From Pseudomonadota bacterium (GTDB lineage Bacteria; Pseudomonadota; Gammaproteobacteria; Steroidobacterales; Steroidobacteraceae): a stretch of 48,132 bases of DNA. The DNA is taken from the NCBI GenBank assembly GCA_025355105.1, contig JANYAE010000040.1, forward strand, positions 1 to 48,132, written 5' to 3'. Positions 31,590-40,929 of this stretch are shown here, in pieces (the first letter of the stretch is position 1; each line of letters opens with the position of its first letter). Under the pieces are notes generated by a model. It saw only the letters and a list, made by a program, of their open reading frames with translations. It ran no database searches and was not told the origin of the DNA. The position numbers were made by a program, and so were the translations under genes.

Positions 31590-32016
31590 GCTGAGCCGCA
31601 GAACGACGTCCGTGCGCCGCCGCCTGTCCGCGCTGGTCACGCTGCTTGCGCTCGCCGCAGCGGCCGGCAGCGCGTCGGCCGGCGACCTGTTCGTGATCTG
31701 CAACCCCGGCGTCACGCTGCAGGCCGGCGACGTCAAGGACGTGTTCCTCGGCGACAAGGCCTTCGCCGGCGCGGTCAAGCTCTCGCCGGCGGACAACGCC
31801 GCCGCGCAGGCGACGTTCCTCGAAAAGGTCCTGAAGCTCGACGCCGGCAAGTACTCGGGCATCTGGACCAAGAAGTCGTTCCGCGACGGCGCCAACCCGC
31901 CGCCGGTCAAGGGCACGGACGCCGAGATGGTGGCCTACGTCAAACAGACACCGGGCGCCTGCGGCTACGTCGGCTCAACGCCGGCCGCCGGCGTCACGGT
32001 CATCGCCAAGTTCTGA
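31573..32016 (+). CDS. Small PstS-like periplasmic substrate-binding protein
   Basis: 147 residues with a long Arg-rich signal peptide (cleavage near SASAG, about residue 36). The mature domain (LFVICNPGVTLQAGDVKDVF, GVKLSPAD-type strand, YVKQTPGACGYVG) corresponds to the single-lobe phosphate ABC transporter substrate-binding-like family, only about 110 residues against 300 or more for a full PstS. It overlaps the porin stop by 17 bp. No permease or ATPase gene is present, so it is not a classical ABC uptake system. It may pass a ligand from the porin or act as a sensor; both are speculation. Confidence 0.75.
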   Translation: MRSASELSRRTTSVRRRLSALVTLLALAAAAGSASAGDLFVICNPGVTLQAGDVKDVFLGDKAFAGAVKLSPADNAAAQATFLEKVLKLDAGKYSGIWTKKSFRDGANPPPVKGTDAEMVAYVKQTPGACGYVGSTPAAGVTVIAKF

Positions 32017-32205
32017 CGTGTTCAACTAAGAGCCCACCGGCCTGAGCACACGAGCAGCGCTGACGAGCGGCTGATCCGGCCGGGGTGGGTCGTCCGGCCA
32101 GGGTGCGGACGCCAAAGACAAAGTCGCCAGGGGACAGGTCGTGCGCCGCGTCCGCGTCGCGAGCGCCTCGACGATCGCATCCGCTGCGCCGCCGGCAGCC
32201 CAGGC

Positions 32206-32556
32206 TCACATCGTGTGCGTTGGCTTGTCGCCGCCGAGCGCACCGGCAAGGTAGTTCTCGATCTTCTTCTGGGTGTTGCCGCGGTCCTGCTCGGAGAACT
32301 GCACGCCGATGCCCGCGACGCGGCGGCCGGCAACGCCTTTGGGCGTCACCCAGATCACGCGTCCGGCCACCGGCAGCTTCTCCTCTTCGCCCATCAGGTT
32401 GAGGAGCATGAACACCTCGTCGCCGAGGCGGTAGTTGCTGTTGGTCGGAATGAACAGCCCGCCGTTCTTCACGAACGGCATATAGGCCAGATACAGGGCG
32501 CTCTTGTCCTTGATCGTGAGCGTCAGTAGCCCGGGCTTGTTCGTCGGCTGTCGCAT
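32206..32556 (-). CDS. pilZ: PilZ domain protein, type IV pilus biogenesis
   Basis: 116 residues with the short PilZ of the holB-pilZ locus: LTIKDKSALYLAYMPFVKNG, GLFIPTNSNYRLGDEVFML and the closing RVAGIGVQFSE strand. The canonical c-di-GMP-binding RxxxR/D-x-S-x2-G motifs are absent, as in Xanthomonas and Pseudomonas PilZ itself, which acts by protein-protein contact in type IV pilus assembly and does not bind c-di-GMP. It is the last gene of the fabD-to-pilZ operon, 16 bp after holB. No other pilus genes are in the window. Confidence 0.9.
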   Translation of the reverse strand: MRQPTNKPGLLTLTIKDKSALYLAYMPFVKNGGLFIPTNSNYRLGDEVFMLLNLMGEEEKLPVAGRVIWVTPKGVAGRRVAGIGVQFSEQDRGNTQKKIENYLAGALGGDKPTHTM

Positions 32557-32572
32557 CAGGGTCCTATCGTTG

Positions 32573-33595
32573 TCAACCGCGTGCCCGGCCGGCGCGCACC
32601 GCTTCGAGCTCGCGCGCCAGCCGCGCGAACAGCCGCTCGAAGAGCAGCGTCACGTTCGCCGAACCCTTGAGCGCCGCCTGAGCCGCCCGGGCGTCATCCA
32701 GGATCTCGTACAGACCTTGAATATGTCGCCTCCGGGCCGCCGCTGGCAAGCCCGTATTACCCGGACTGTGATCCGGTGCGGGCGCGAGCAGGCCACGGCG
32801 GATGCGTTCGGTGACCCAGTTCTCGATCCACCGCAGGCGCTCGGCCGGCAGGCGCTGCTGGCAGCGTTCGGCGAGACCGACGACGTCAGCCTCTGGCCGG
32901 GCCAGCTGGCCCGGAAGTTCCAGCATCTCCCGCTCGAGGTCCTGGGCCCCGGCCGCGGCCAGGCTGAGCGCGGCCACCGGGGCCCCTGACGCCAGCGCCA
33001 GCGGCCCGGCCCAGTCAGTGGCCGCGTCGAGCGCTGCGAGCCACGCCAGCGCCGCGTCCCGCTCGGGCGCGGCGATCTTGATGCGCTGGCAGCGGCTGGC
33101 GACGGTGGCCGGCAGCCGCTCCGGTCGCGCCACGGTGAGAATCAGCAGCGCGTCGCCGGACGGCTCCTCGAGCGTCTTCAGGAGCGCGTTCGCGCCGCTC
33201 GCGTTCATTGCATCCGCCGGGTCGATGATCGCGACCTTGCGCCGGCCGCGGTAGCTCTTGAGCGTGAGGCTCGCGATCAGCTCGCGGATGTCCTCGACGG
33301 CGATCTGCTTCTTGTCCGCCGCGACCTCGACGCGGCGCAGGTCCGGGTGCGTGCCGGCCGCATGCAGCCGGCAGGAGGTGCAGCTCCCGCACGGCCCCTC
33401 GCCCGGCAGCTCGCACAGCGCGAGGCGCGCGATCCAGTCGGCGAGCGCCGCCTTGCCGAGCCCCGCCTGGCCCTGCAGCAGCAGCGCGTGCGGCAACCGG
33501 CCGGCGCCGATCGCGAGCGCCATCTGCTCGCGGGCGCGACCGAGCCACGGCGCGCGCTCGGCGAGGCGAAAGCTCGAGAGCTCGGCGGCGTCCAT
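32573..33595 (-). CDS. holB: DNA polymerase III subunit delta'
   Basis: 340 residues. Clamp-loader fold with a P-loop-like GQAGLGKAAL, the four-Cys zinc site in CELPGEGPCGSCTSCRL, and the arginine-finger SRC motif in TVASRCQRI. The C-terminal collar domain (residues about 220-330) ends basic. The delta' subunit is the stator of the clamp loader that opens the beta clamp. Three bases separate it from tmk upstream and 16 bp from pilZ downstream. Length matches proteobacterial HolB. Confidence 0.93.
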   Translation of the reverse strand: MDAAELSSFRLAERAPWLGRAREQMALAIGAGRLPHALLLQGQAGLGKAALADWIARLALCELPGEGPCGSCTSCRLHAAGTHPDLRRVEVAADKKQIAVEDIRELIASLTLKSYRGRRKVAIIDPADAMNASGANALLKTLEEPSGDALLILTVARPERLPATVASRCQRIKIAAPERDAALAWLAALDAATDWAGPLALASGAPVAALSLAAAGAQDLEREMLELPGQLARPEADVVGLAERCQQRLPAERLRWIENWVTERIRRGLLAPAPDHSPGNTGLPAAARRRHIQGLYEILDDARAAQAALKGSANVTLLFERLFARLARELEAVRAGRARG

Positions 33596-33598
33596 CGC

Positions 33599-34228
33599 TC
33601 AGCGCGCCCGCAGCACGTCGACGGCGCGCGACACGTCGGCGGCCACCGCGTCGGTTCCGCGGCTCGCGTCGATCACGGTGATGCGCGCCGGCTCGGCCGC
33701 TGCCCGCGCGAGATACTGCGCACGGACGCGCTCGAAGAACGCGACCGTCTCCGCCTCGATACGGTCGGCGCGGCCGCGCCGCGCCCGCGCGCGCTCGAGC
33801 GCGATCGCCACCGGCGCATCCAGCAGGATCGTCAGGTCAGGCATCAGGCCGCGCTGGGCAAGCCGCGCCAGCGGCGCGATGTCGGCGTCCGGCACGCCGC
33901 GGCCGCCGCCCTGGTAGGCGTAGCTCGCGTCGGTATAGCGGTCGCACAGCACCCACGCGCCGCGCTCGAGCGCCGGCCGCAGCCGGTTCTCGGTATGCAC
34001 CGCGCGCGCCGCGAACATCAGCAGCAGCTCGGCGGCGGCCGGCAGCGGCTCCTCGGTCGAATGCAGCACGAGCTCGCGGATGCGTTCGGCGAGCGGTGTG
34101 CCGCCCGGCTCGCGAGTCGCCACGACCTCGCGGCCGCCGGCCGCGAGCGCGGCGTGCAGGCGCTCGAGTTGGGTCGACTTGCCGACGCCCTCGATCCCCT
34201 CGAAGGTGATGAATCGCCCTGCCGTCAC
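33599..34228 (-). CDS. tmk: Thymidylate kinase
   Basis: 209 residues. P-loop FEGIEGVGKST at the N-terminus, dNMP-binding EPGGTPLAE, DRYTDASYAYQGGGRG (DR(Y/H) motif) and LID region RRGRADRIEAE. It phosphorylates dTMP to dTDP. The start is GTG at 34228: it overlaps the mltG stop (GTGA), and the enzyme fold begins at once, whereas the longer frame upstream to 34678 is the antisense of nothing and overlaps mltG. Operon with mltG and holB. Confidence 0.94.
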   Translation of the reverse strand: MTAGRFITFEGIEGVGKSTQLERLHAALAAGGREVVATREPGGTPLAERIRELVLHSTEEPLPAAAELLLMFAARAVHTENRLRPALERGAWVLCDRYTDASYAYQGGGRGVPDADIAPLARLAQRGLMPDLTILLDAPVAIALERARARRGRADRIEAETVAFFERVRAQYLARAAAEPARITVIDASRGTDAVAADVSRAVDVLRAR

Positions 34229-35253
34229 CGCCGCGTGCCTCCCCGGAGTCGCTCGAGGTAACGGGCGACCGCCGCATTGTGCGCCTCGAGCGTCCGCGAA
34301 AACTCGTGCCGGCCATCGCCGCGGCCGGTGGCGACGAAGTACAGGTCCTCGCTCTCGGCCGGCTGCACCGCCGCCTCGAGCGCCGCGCCGCTCGGCAGCG
34401 CGATCGGCGTCGGCGGCAGGCCGTCGCGCGTGTAGGTGTTGTACGGCGTGTCGGTGGTCAGATCGCGGCGGTGGATGCTGCCGTCGTAGGCGGCGCCGAG
34501 TCCGTAGATCACGGTCGGGTCGGTCTGCAGCCGCATGCCGCGCCGCAGGCGGTTGACGAACACCGCCGCGATGTGCGGCCGCTCCTGCGGGTCGCCGGTC
34601 TCCTTCTCGATGATCGAGGCGAGGATCAGCGCCTCGTACGGGCTGGCGAGCGGCAGGTCGGCACGGCGCCGCAGCCACGCGGTCGCGAGCCGCTCGCGCA
34701 AGCGCCCGTGCGCGATCTTGAGCACCTCGAAGTCGGAGGCGCCTTTCGGCACCAGGTAGGTGTCCGGGAAGAACTCGCCCTCGGCGGCGGTCGCGGGCGA
34801 ACCGAGCCGCAGCATGAGTCCGGGGTCGGTCACCGTCGGCACGCTGCGCTTCAGCAGTACGTTGGCGTGCAGCGCCTCAAGCGCGGTCGCCAGCGTCCAG
34901 CCTTCCACCAGCGTCACCGGATGCAGCAGCACCCGCCCTTCCACGAGCTGCTCGAGCAGCGCCGCCGGGCTCGTGCCGGGGGCGATCGCGTACTCGCCGG
35001 CCTGCACCCTCGCGGCCTTGCCGTCGCGGCGCGCGAGCCAGGTGAAGAGGCGCGGCTGATCCAGCGCGCCGCGCGCCGCGAGCCCGTCGGCCACCCGCGC
35101 GAGCGGCTCGCCGGGCGCGATCTCGACGACCACCGTCGTCGCCAGGCCCGCGAGCGGCGCGTGGTACCAGCGCAGCGCGTAGCCGTAGAGCGCGCCGCCG
35201 GCGGCGAGCAGCGCCAGGCTGAGCAGCACGCCGGCGAGTAGCACGCGGCGCAC
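34225..35253 (-). CDS. mltG: Endolytic murein transglycosylase MltG
   Basis: 342 residues. An N-terminal membrane helix (about 4-26), a LysM-like subdomain and the YceG domain with catalytic Glu in LILASIIEKETG, followed by QTDPTVIYG, DTPYNTYTRDGLPPTPIAL and LYFVATGRGDGRHEFS, all diagnostic. It cleaves nascent glycan strands in the inner membrane's outer leaflet and so sets strand length. GTG start. Two bases separate it from pabC. The position pabC-mltG-tmk is the standard gammaproteobacterial order. Confidence 0.94.
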   Translation of the reverse strand: MRRVLLAGVLLSLALLAAGGALYGYALRWYHAPLAGLATTVVVEIAPGEPLARVADGLAARGALDQPRLFTWLARRDGKAARVQAGEYAIAPGTSPAALLEQLVEGRVLLHPVTLVEGWTLATALEALHANVLLKRSVPTVTDPGLMLRLGSPATAAEGEFFPDTYLVPKGASDFEVLKIAHGRLRERLATAWLRRRADLPLASPYEALILASIIEKETGDPQERPHIAAVFVNRLRRGMRLQTDPTVIYGLGAAYDGSIHRRDLTTDTPYNTYTRDGLPPTPIALPSGAALEAAVQPAESEDLYFVATGRGDGRHEFSRTLEAHNAAVARYLERLRGGTRR

Positions 35254-35255
35254 GC

Positions 35256-36065
35256 TCAGAACTCCGCCAGCCAGGCCTGGGCCTGGCGCGCGAACGGGCC
35301 AGGCGCGAGCGCGCGCGCGCCGAGCCTACGGACCGGCCAGACGCCGATCAGCGCATTGCTGAGGAACAGCTCGCTCGCGCCGTCGAGCGCCGGCGGCTCG
35401 AGATCGCGGACTTCCACCGCGGTGCCTGCCGCCTGCCAGCGGTCGATCAGCGCCGCGCGCATCACGCCCGCGACCCCGGCGCGCTCGAGCGACGGGGTCA
35501 CCAGCCGGTTGTCGATCACGGCGAACACGTTGCTCATCGTGCCGCAGACCAGCCGGCCGTGCACGTCGCAGAGCAGGCCCTCCTGAGCGGCGCCGCCGGC
35601 GTCGAGCTCGCGCCGCGCGAGCACCTGCTCGAGCCGGTTGAGGTGCTTGAGGCCCGCGAGCAACGGCTGCTCGGCGAGCCGCGTCGTCAGCAGCCGCACC
35701 GCAACGCCCTCCGCCGCCCAGTCGGCCGGCCGCGCGCGGGCCGGTCCGGCATACAGATAGCGCCGCGCGCGCGCCGCGGGGCCGATGCCGTAGCCGGTAC
35801 CGCCGGCGCCGCGCGTCACGATCAGCTTCAGGAGCCCGGTGCCCGGCCGCAGCGCCGCGGCCGTGAGCTCGGCGGCGAGCGCGCCGGGCTCAGGGCCGGC
35901 GAGGCCGAGCCGCTCGCAGCCACCCGCCAGGCGCGCGAGGTGCCGTTCGAGGAGTCGCGGCCGACTGCCGCTCACGGCGATGGTCTCGAACAGGCCGTCG
36001 CCGAACTCGAGGCCGCGGTCGAGCCCGGCGTCGGCGTCCAGCGGCACGCCGTCCAGCCACAGCAT
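35256..36065 (-). CDS. pabC: Aminodeoxychorismate lyase
   Basis: 269 residues, class IV PLP-dependent fold. The PLP Lys is in GLKHLNRLEQVLAR (about residue 141), with LCDVHGRLVCGTMSNVFAV (the strand holding Glu/Thr contacts; here Cys-Gly-Thr-Met-Ser-Asn) and LFLSNALIGVWPV, the PabC signature. It converts 4-amino-4-deoxychorismate to p-aminobenzoate for folate. The start ATG shares one base with the pabB stop (TGATG), a tight coupling of consecutive steps in one pathway. Confidence 0.93.
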   Translation of the reverse strand: MLWLDGVPLDADAGLDRGLEFGDGLFETIAVSGSRPRLLERHLARLAGGCERLGLAGPEPGALAAELTAAALRPGTGLLKLIVTRGAGGTGYGIGPAARARRYLYAGPARARPADWAAEGVAVRLLTTRLAEQPLLAGLKHLNRLEQVLARRELDAGGAAQEGLLCDVHGRLVCGTMSNVFAVIDNRLVTPSLERAGVAGVMRAALIDRWQAAGTAVEVRDLEPPALDGASELFLSNALIGVWPVRRLGARALAPGPFARQAQAWLAEF

Positions 36066-37438
36066 CAGCCGCGCTCCCCGCCGAGCGCGTGCACGAGGCC
36101 GCGCGCCTTGGCGCGCGTCTCCTCGAGCTCGCGGCCGGGATCGGAGTCGGCGACGATGCCGGCGCCGGCGAGGATGCTGAGCTCGCGGCCGAGCTCGGGC
36201 AGCGCGCGCACCGTCGCGGTACGGATCAGGATGTTGAGGTCGAGGCTGCCGTCGCGGTTGAGGTAGCCGAACGAACCAGTGTAGGCGCCGCGCGGCCGGT
36301 CCTCGAGCTCGGCGATGATCTCCATGCAGCGCACCTTCGGGCAGCCGGTGATCGTGCCGCCCGGGAACAGCGCCCGGATCACCTGCCCCGGCGTCACCTC
36401 AGGGCGCTTCTCGCCGCGCACGTTCGAGACGATGTGGTGGACGTGCGCGTAGCTCTCGATGCTCATGTACTCGTCGACCGCGACGCTGCCGGCGCTGCAG
36501 ATGCGGCCGAGGTCGTTGCGTTCCAGGTCGAGCAGCATCACGTGCTCGGCCCGCTCCTTGGCATTGGCGCGCAGCTCCGCCGTGACGAGCGCGTCGTCGC
36601 CGCGTCGCGGTCGCGTGCCGGCGATCGGCCGCGTCTCGACGCGCGTGCCGACGCACGACACCAGCCGTTCCGGCGAGGTCGACAGCACGGTCATGCCCGG
36701 CAGCGCCGCGAGTCCGGCGAACGGCCCGGGGTTGGCACGGCGCAGGTGCGCGTACAGCGCCGCCGCCGAGACCCCTTCCGGAAGCCGGGCGCGCCACTCG
36801 CGCGCCAGGTTCGCCTGGTAGACGTCGCCGGCGGCGATGTACTCAAGCGCCCGCAGCACCGCCTGGCGATAGCGCTGCGGATCGTCCTCGCTGAGCGCGA
36901 GCGGCGGGATCGGCGGCGGCGCGGGCAGCGGATCCACGAGCGGCTGCAGGCGCTCGGCGAGCACGCTGAGCTCGCCCTCGGCGCCTGCCTCCGCGACCAG
37001 CCACAGCTCACCCGTCAGGTGGTCGTAGATCGCCGCCGAGCGCACCCGCGCCGCGAACGCGACCGGGCCTGAACCGCGCGGCAGCTTCAGCCGCGGCTCG
37101 ACCTCGGCGGCCAGTTCGTAGCCGAGGTAGACGAACCAGCCGCCGCTGAACGGCAGCGGCGACGCCAGCGGCTGCGGCAGTCGCTCGGCCGCGAACCAGG
37201 CATCAAGCGCCGGGAGGAAGCCGCCGCCGGCGGCGCGCTCGCCGACCAGCGTGCCGCCGGCATCCAGCCACAGGGTCTCGGCGCCGGCGGCGAGCAGCAG
37301 GTCGTAGCGACCCTGACGGGTCCCGGTGCTCGCGCTCTCGAGCAGGAACGGGAAGCGCGCCGGGTCGGCGATATGGGCCTGCAGGAAGTCCGGGCGCCAG
37401 CGCCCGAGCAGACGCACCACGGGCGCGACGCTCAGCAC
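36065..37438 (-). CDS. pabB: Aminodeoxychorismate synthase component I
   Basis: 457 residues. Chorismate-utilising enzyme domain with YQANLAREW, SPERLVSCVGTRVETRPIAG, NAKERAEHVMLLDLERNDLG and FPGGTITGCPKVRCMEII, which identify PabB/TrpE; genomic context with pabC favours PabB. It aminates chorismate using ammonia from a glutaminase (PabA) that is not encoded here. Starts at GTG 37438, 22 bp after fabF. The insertion between fabF and pabC is the arrangement known from Xanthomonas. Confidence 0.92.
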   Translation of the reverse strand: MLSVAPVVRLLGRWRPDFLQAHIADPARFPFLLESASTGTRQGRYDLLLAAGAETLWLDAGGTLVGERAAGGGFLPALDAWFAAERLPQPLASPLPFSGGWFVYLGYELAAEVEPRLKLPRGSGPVAFAARVRSAAIYDHLTGELWLVAEAGAEGELSVLAERLQPLVDPLPAPPPIPPLALSEDDPQRYRQAVLRALEYIAAGDVYQANLAREWRARLPEGVSAAALYAHLRRANPGPFAGLAALPGMTVLSTSPERLVSCVGTRVETRPIAGTRPRRGDDALVTAELRANAKERAEHVMLLDLERNDLGRICSAGSVAVDEYMSIESYAHVHHIVSNVRGEKRPEVTPGQVIRALFPGGTITGCPKVRCMEIIAELEDRPRGAYTGSFGYLNRDGSLDLNILIRTATVRALPELGRELSILAGAGIVADSDPGRELEETRAKARGLVHALGGERG

Positions 37439-37460
37439 CGGGCCACCGGCCGCGGCGCGC

Positions 37461-38705
37461 TCACTTGAGCCGGCGGAACACCAGGCTGCCGTTCGTGCCG
37501 CCGAACCCGAAGGAGTTCGAGAGCGCCACGTCGATCTTCATCGGCCGCGCCGTGTTCGGCACGTAGTCGAGGTCGCACTGCGGGTCCGGGTGGTCGAGAT
37601 TGATCGTCGGCGGCGCGACCTGGTCGCGGATCGCGAGGATCGTGAACAGCGCCTCAACCGCCCCGGCCGCGCCGAGCAGATGGCCGGTGACGGACTTGGT
37701 GGAGCTGACCGCCACCTGCGCGGCGGCCGGGCCGAGCGCGCGTTTGATCGCCTGCGTCTCGGCGATGTCGCCGAGCGGCGTCGAGGTCGCGTGGGCGTTG
37801 ATGTAGTGCAGCGACTGCGGCGCGACCTGGGCGTCGTTGAGCGCGTTGACCATCGCACGGCGCGCGCCGTCGCCGTCCTCAGGGGGCGCGGTGATGTGGT
37901 AGGCGTCGCCGCTCATGCCGAGGCCGATGAACTCGGCGTAGATGCGCGCGCCGCGCGCCTTGGCGAACTCGTACTCCTCGAGCACCAGCGCGCCGGCGCC
38001 GTCACCCATCACGAAGCCGTCGCGGTCGCGGTCCCACGGACGGCTGGCGCGCGTCGGCTCGTCGTTGCGCTCCGACAGTGCCTTCGCCTGGCAGAAGCCT
38101 GCCAGGCCGAGCGGGTTGATGGCCATCTCGGCGCCGCCGGCGATCATGACGTCGGCGTCGCCGTACTGGATGCAGCGCGCGGCAATGCCGATGCTGTGGG
38201 TGGAGGTCGTGCAGGCGGTCACCACCGCGAGGTTCGGGCCCTTGAGCCCGTAGGTGATCGAGACGTGGCCGGAGATCATGTTGATGATGCTGGCCGGCAC
38301 GAAGAACGGCGACACCTTGCGCGGGCCCTTGGCCTCGAGCAGCTTCTCATGGCTGTTCTGGATGGTCTCCAGGCCGCCGATGCCGGCGCCCATGGCGACG
38401 CCGATGCGCTCGGCGTTGGCCTCGGTGACCGCGAGCCCGCAGTCCTTGATGGCCTGAGCCGCGGCCGCGTACCCGTACTGGATGAACGGGTCCATGCGCC
38501 GCGCTTCCTTCGGCGCCAGGTAGTCGTCGACGACGAAGCCGCGCACGTCGCCCGCGAAGCGGGTCGGGTAGGTGCTGGTGTCGAAGCGGGTGATCGGGCC
38601 GATGAAGCTGCGGCCGTGGACGACGTTGTCCCATGCCTCGGCGACGTTGCTGCCGACCGGGGACACGATACCGAGGCCCGTGACGACGACGCGACGCTTG
38701 GTCAA
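37461..38705 (-). CDS. fabF: 3-oxoacyl-ACP synthase II
   Basis: 414 residues, thiolase fold. Catalytic triad: Cys in [13 protein letters not shown], His in [11 protein letters not shown], His in [11 protein letters not shown]. The C-terminal [13 protein letters not shown] loop is typical. It elongates acyl-ACP in type II fatty-acid synthesis and makes cis-vaccenate. The start codon is TTG at 38705, supported by GGAGG four bases upstream and the fold beginning [12 protein letters not shown]; no ATG is available nearby in frame. 85 bp after acpP. Confidence 0.95.
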   Translation of the reverse strand: MTKRRVVVTGLGIVSPVGSNVAEAWDNVVHGRSFIGPITRFDTSTYPTRFAGDVRGFVVDDYLAPKEARRMDPFIQYGYAAAAQAIKDCGLAVTEANAERIGVAMGAGIGGLETIQNSHEKLLEAKGPRKVSPFFVPASIINMISGHVSITYGLKGPNLAVVTACTTSTHSIGIAARCIQYGDADVMIAGGAEMAINPLGLAGFCQAKALSERNDEPTRASRPWDRDRDGFVMGDGAGALVLEEYEFAKARGARIYAEFIGLGMSGDAYHITAPPEDGDGARRAMVNALNDAQVAPQSLHYINAHATSTPLGDIAETQAIKRALGPAAAQVAVSSTKSVTGHLLGAAGAVEALFTILAIRDQVAPPTINLDHPDPQCDLDYVPNTARPMKIDVALSNSFGFGGTNGSLVFRRLK

Positions 38706-38790
38706 GGCGCCTCCGCTACTCTGACGAAACCGGTGTAGACAGGAAGCGAACCCGGCGCGTTTCGTGCCGGGTTCCCTCCCGCAATGAAGC

Positions 38791-39033
38791 TCAGGCCTTG
38801 CCCTGATGCTCCGTGATGTAGTCGATTGCCTGCTGGACCGTGGTGATCTTCTCCGCGTCCTCGTCAGGAATCTCGGTCTCGAATTCTTCTTCGAGCGCCA
38901 TCACGAGCTCGACGGTATCGAGCGAGTCGGCCCCCAGATCGTCCACGAAGGAGGCATCGCTGGTGACTTCCTCTTCCTTGACGCCCAGCTGCTCGGCGAC
39001 GATCTTTTTGACTCTCTCTTCAACGCTGCTCAT
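38791..39033 (-). CDS. acpP: Acyl carrier protein
   Basis: 80 residues, highly acidic. Phosphopantetheine Ser in [20 protein letters not shown] (about Ser38). It carries growing acyl chains for the fab enzymes. A GAGGAT ribosome site precedes the ATG. Intergenic gaps on both sides (161 bp upstream, 85 bp downstream) exceed those of other genes in the operon, consistent with a separate strong promoter. A TAAAAT hexamer on the minus strand (39125-39120) is a possible -10 element. Confidence 0.97.
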   Translation of the reverse strand: MSSVEERVKKIVAEQLGVKEEEVTSDASFVDDLGADSLDTVELVMALEEEFETEIPDEDAEKITTVQQAIDYITEHQGKA

Positions 39034-39194
39034 CGTTCTTTAATCCTCTGTGACGCCAAAGCGTGTCGGGACCACGGGGGCGCCGGAGACGGATTCCCCC
39101 GGAGTCGCGTGGACGGCGCATTTTATGGGAAACCGGAGTCCCCGGCTACGGACGTGTTCTCAAGTTAATTCAATGACTTGGATCTTTTGGACCG

Positions 39195-39962
39195 TCAGGG
39201 CATGTACATGCCGCCGTTCACCGAGAGCGTTTCGCCTGTCACATAGGCCCCGGCTGGTGAGGCAAGGTACAGCACCGTGGCGGCGATGTCGTCAGGGCTG
39301 CCGAGGCGCCCGAGCGGGATCGTCGCCGCGAGCTGCGAGCGCTGCTCGTCGCTGAGCGAGCGGGTCATGTCGGTATCGATGAAGCCCGGCGCCACCACGT
39401 TGCAGGTGATGTTGCGCGAGGCGATCTCGCGCGCCAGCGACTTGGTGAAGCCCATGATGCCGGCCTTGGCCGCCGCATAGTTGGTCTGGCCCGGGTTGCC
39501 GGTCAGGCCGACCACCGAGGCGATGCTGATGATGCGGCCGCTGCGCGCCTTCATCATGCCGCGCAACACCGCCTTCGACAGCCGGTACACCGACGTCAGG
39601 TTGGTGTTCAGGATCGCGTCCCAGTCCTCGGCCTTCATGCGCAGCAGCAGGCCGTCACGGGTGATGCCGGCGTTGTTGACCAAGATGCCGACCGGCCCCT
39701 CGCGGCCCTCGATGTCGGCGATCGCGGCCTCGACGCTCGCGCCGTCGGCGACGTTGAGCACGAGGCCGCGGCCCGGCAGGCCCTCGGCGGCGAGCGCCGC
39801 GCTGATCGCCGCGGCGCCGGACTCGGTGGTCGCCGTGCCGATCGCGGTGGCGCCGTGGCGCGCGAGCGCCAGCAGAATCGCCCGGCCGATGCCGCGCGAG
39901 GCGCCGGTGACCAGCGCCACCTGGCCGTCGACGCGAAACTGGACTGTCGACGGCTGCGTCAT
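39195..39962 (-). CDS. fabG: 3-oxoacyl-ACP reductase
   Basis: 255 residues, short-chain dehydrogenase. NADPH motif VTGASRGIGRAI, NNAGITRDGLL, and the catalytic Ser-Tyr-Lys in SIASVVGLTGNPGQTNYAAAKAG (shown in part: QTNYAAAKAG). APGFIDTDMT near the C-terminal third marks FabG. It reduces 3-oxoacyl-ACP in each elongation cycle. The ATG at 39962 overlaps the fabD stop (ATGA); the longer frame upstream is an antisense shadow of fabD. Confidence 0.95.
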   Translation of the reverse strand: MTQPSTVQFRVDGQVALVTGASRGIGRAILLALARHGATAIGTATTESGAAAISAALAAEGLPGRGLVLNVADGASVEAAIADIEGREGPVGILVNNAGITRDGLLLRMKAEDWDAILNTNLTSVYRLSKAVLRGMMKARSGRIISIASVVGLTGNPGQTNYAAAKAGIMGFTKSLAREIASRNITCNVVAPGFIDTDMTRSLSDEQRSQLAATIPLGRLGSPDDIAATVLYLASPAGAYVTGETLSVNGGMYMP

Positions 39963-40900
39963 GCGGGAACTCCCTGGGCCAGTGCGGCGGCGAGGCTCGC
40001 CGGATCCTCGATCGCCTGCATGGTGATCAGCTTGTTGCGCTCGATGCGGCGGTTGAGCGAGGTCAGCACCTTGCCCGGCCCGCACTCGACGATCCGCGTC
40101 GCGCCCTGCGCGACCATGTCGCGGACCGTGTCGGTCCAGCGCACCGGGCTCGACAGCTGCGCGACCACCTGCTCGCGGATCGCCGCCGCCGAGTCGTGGC
40201 GCCTGAGGCCGAGCGCATACACCGGCCAGCGCGGCAGCGCGATCGGCACCGCCGCGAGGCGCTCGCGCAGCCGCTCGCTGGCCGCCTTGAGCAGCGAACT
40301 GTGCGCCGGCACGCTGACCGGCAAGAGCAGCGCGCGCTTCGCGCCGCGCGCCTTGGCCGCCTCGAGCGCGCGGCCGACCGCGGCCGCGTGGCCGGCGATC
40401 ACCAGCTGGCCGGGCGAGTTGTAGTTGACGGGTTCCACGACCTCGCTGCCGGCGGCCTCGGCGCAGGCCGCTTCGACATCGGCATCCTCCAGACCGAGGA
40501 TCGCCGCCATCGCGCCCTGCCCGGCCGGCATCGCCTCCTGCATGACGCGGCCGCGAAACTGCACGAGGGCGACCGCATCGCGAAACGCGAGCGCCTCGGC
40601 GGCGACCAGCGCGGTGAATTCGCCGAGGCTGTGGCCGGCCAGCAGCGCCGGGTCCGGCGCGCCGCGGCCACGGAACGCGCGCCACACGGCGACGCCGGCG
40701 GCGAGCATCGCCGGCTGCGTGCGCTCGGTGCTGTTGAGCAGTTCCTCCGGACCCTCGGCGACCAGCTGCCAGAGGTCGTAGCCGAGCACCGCCGAGGCCT
40801 CGGCGAAAGTCGCGCCGACCACCGGCTCGTCGGCGGCCAGCGCGCCGAGCATGCCGACCGACTGGGATCCCTGTCCCGGAAACACGATCGCCAGCGACAT
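39959..40900 (-). CDS. fabD: Malonyl-CoA-ACP transacylase
   Basis: 313 residues. Opening FPGQGSQSVGML, catalytic Ser in LAGHSLGEFTAL (about Ser93), Arg-Gln pair in QFRGRVMQEA, His in VSVPAHSSLLKA and the closing GPGKVL motif. It loads malonate onto ACP. First gene of the fab cluster here; the usual plsX and fabH do not precede it. Upstream (29 bp) is a rhombosortase gene on the same strand instead. Confidence 0.95.
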   Translation of the reverse strand: MSLAIVFPGQGSQSVGMLGALAADEPVVGATFAEASAVLGYDLWQLVAEGPEELLNSTERTQPAMLAAGVAVWRAFRGRGAPDPALLAGHSLGEFTALVAAEALAFRDAVALVQFRGRVMQEAMPAGQGAMAAILGLEDADVEAACAEAAGSEVVEPVNYNSPGQLVIAGHAAAVGRALEAAKARGAKRALLLPVSVPAHSSLLKAASERLRERLAAVPIALPRWPVYALGLRRHDSAAAIREQVVAQLSSPVRWTDTVRDMVAQGATRIVECGPGKVLTSLNRRIERNKLITMQAIEDPASLAAALAQGVPA

Positions 40901-40929
40901 CCGCTCTCCCCCTGGGTCGAGGCCGGCGA

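Noticed and set aside
37326..38738. 470-codon plus-strand frame over fabF
   Set aside because: Antisense to fabF, whose catalytic triad is intact.
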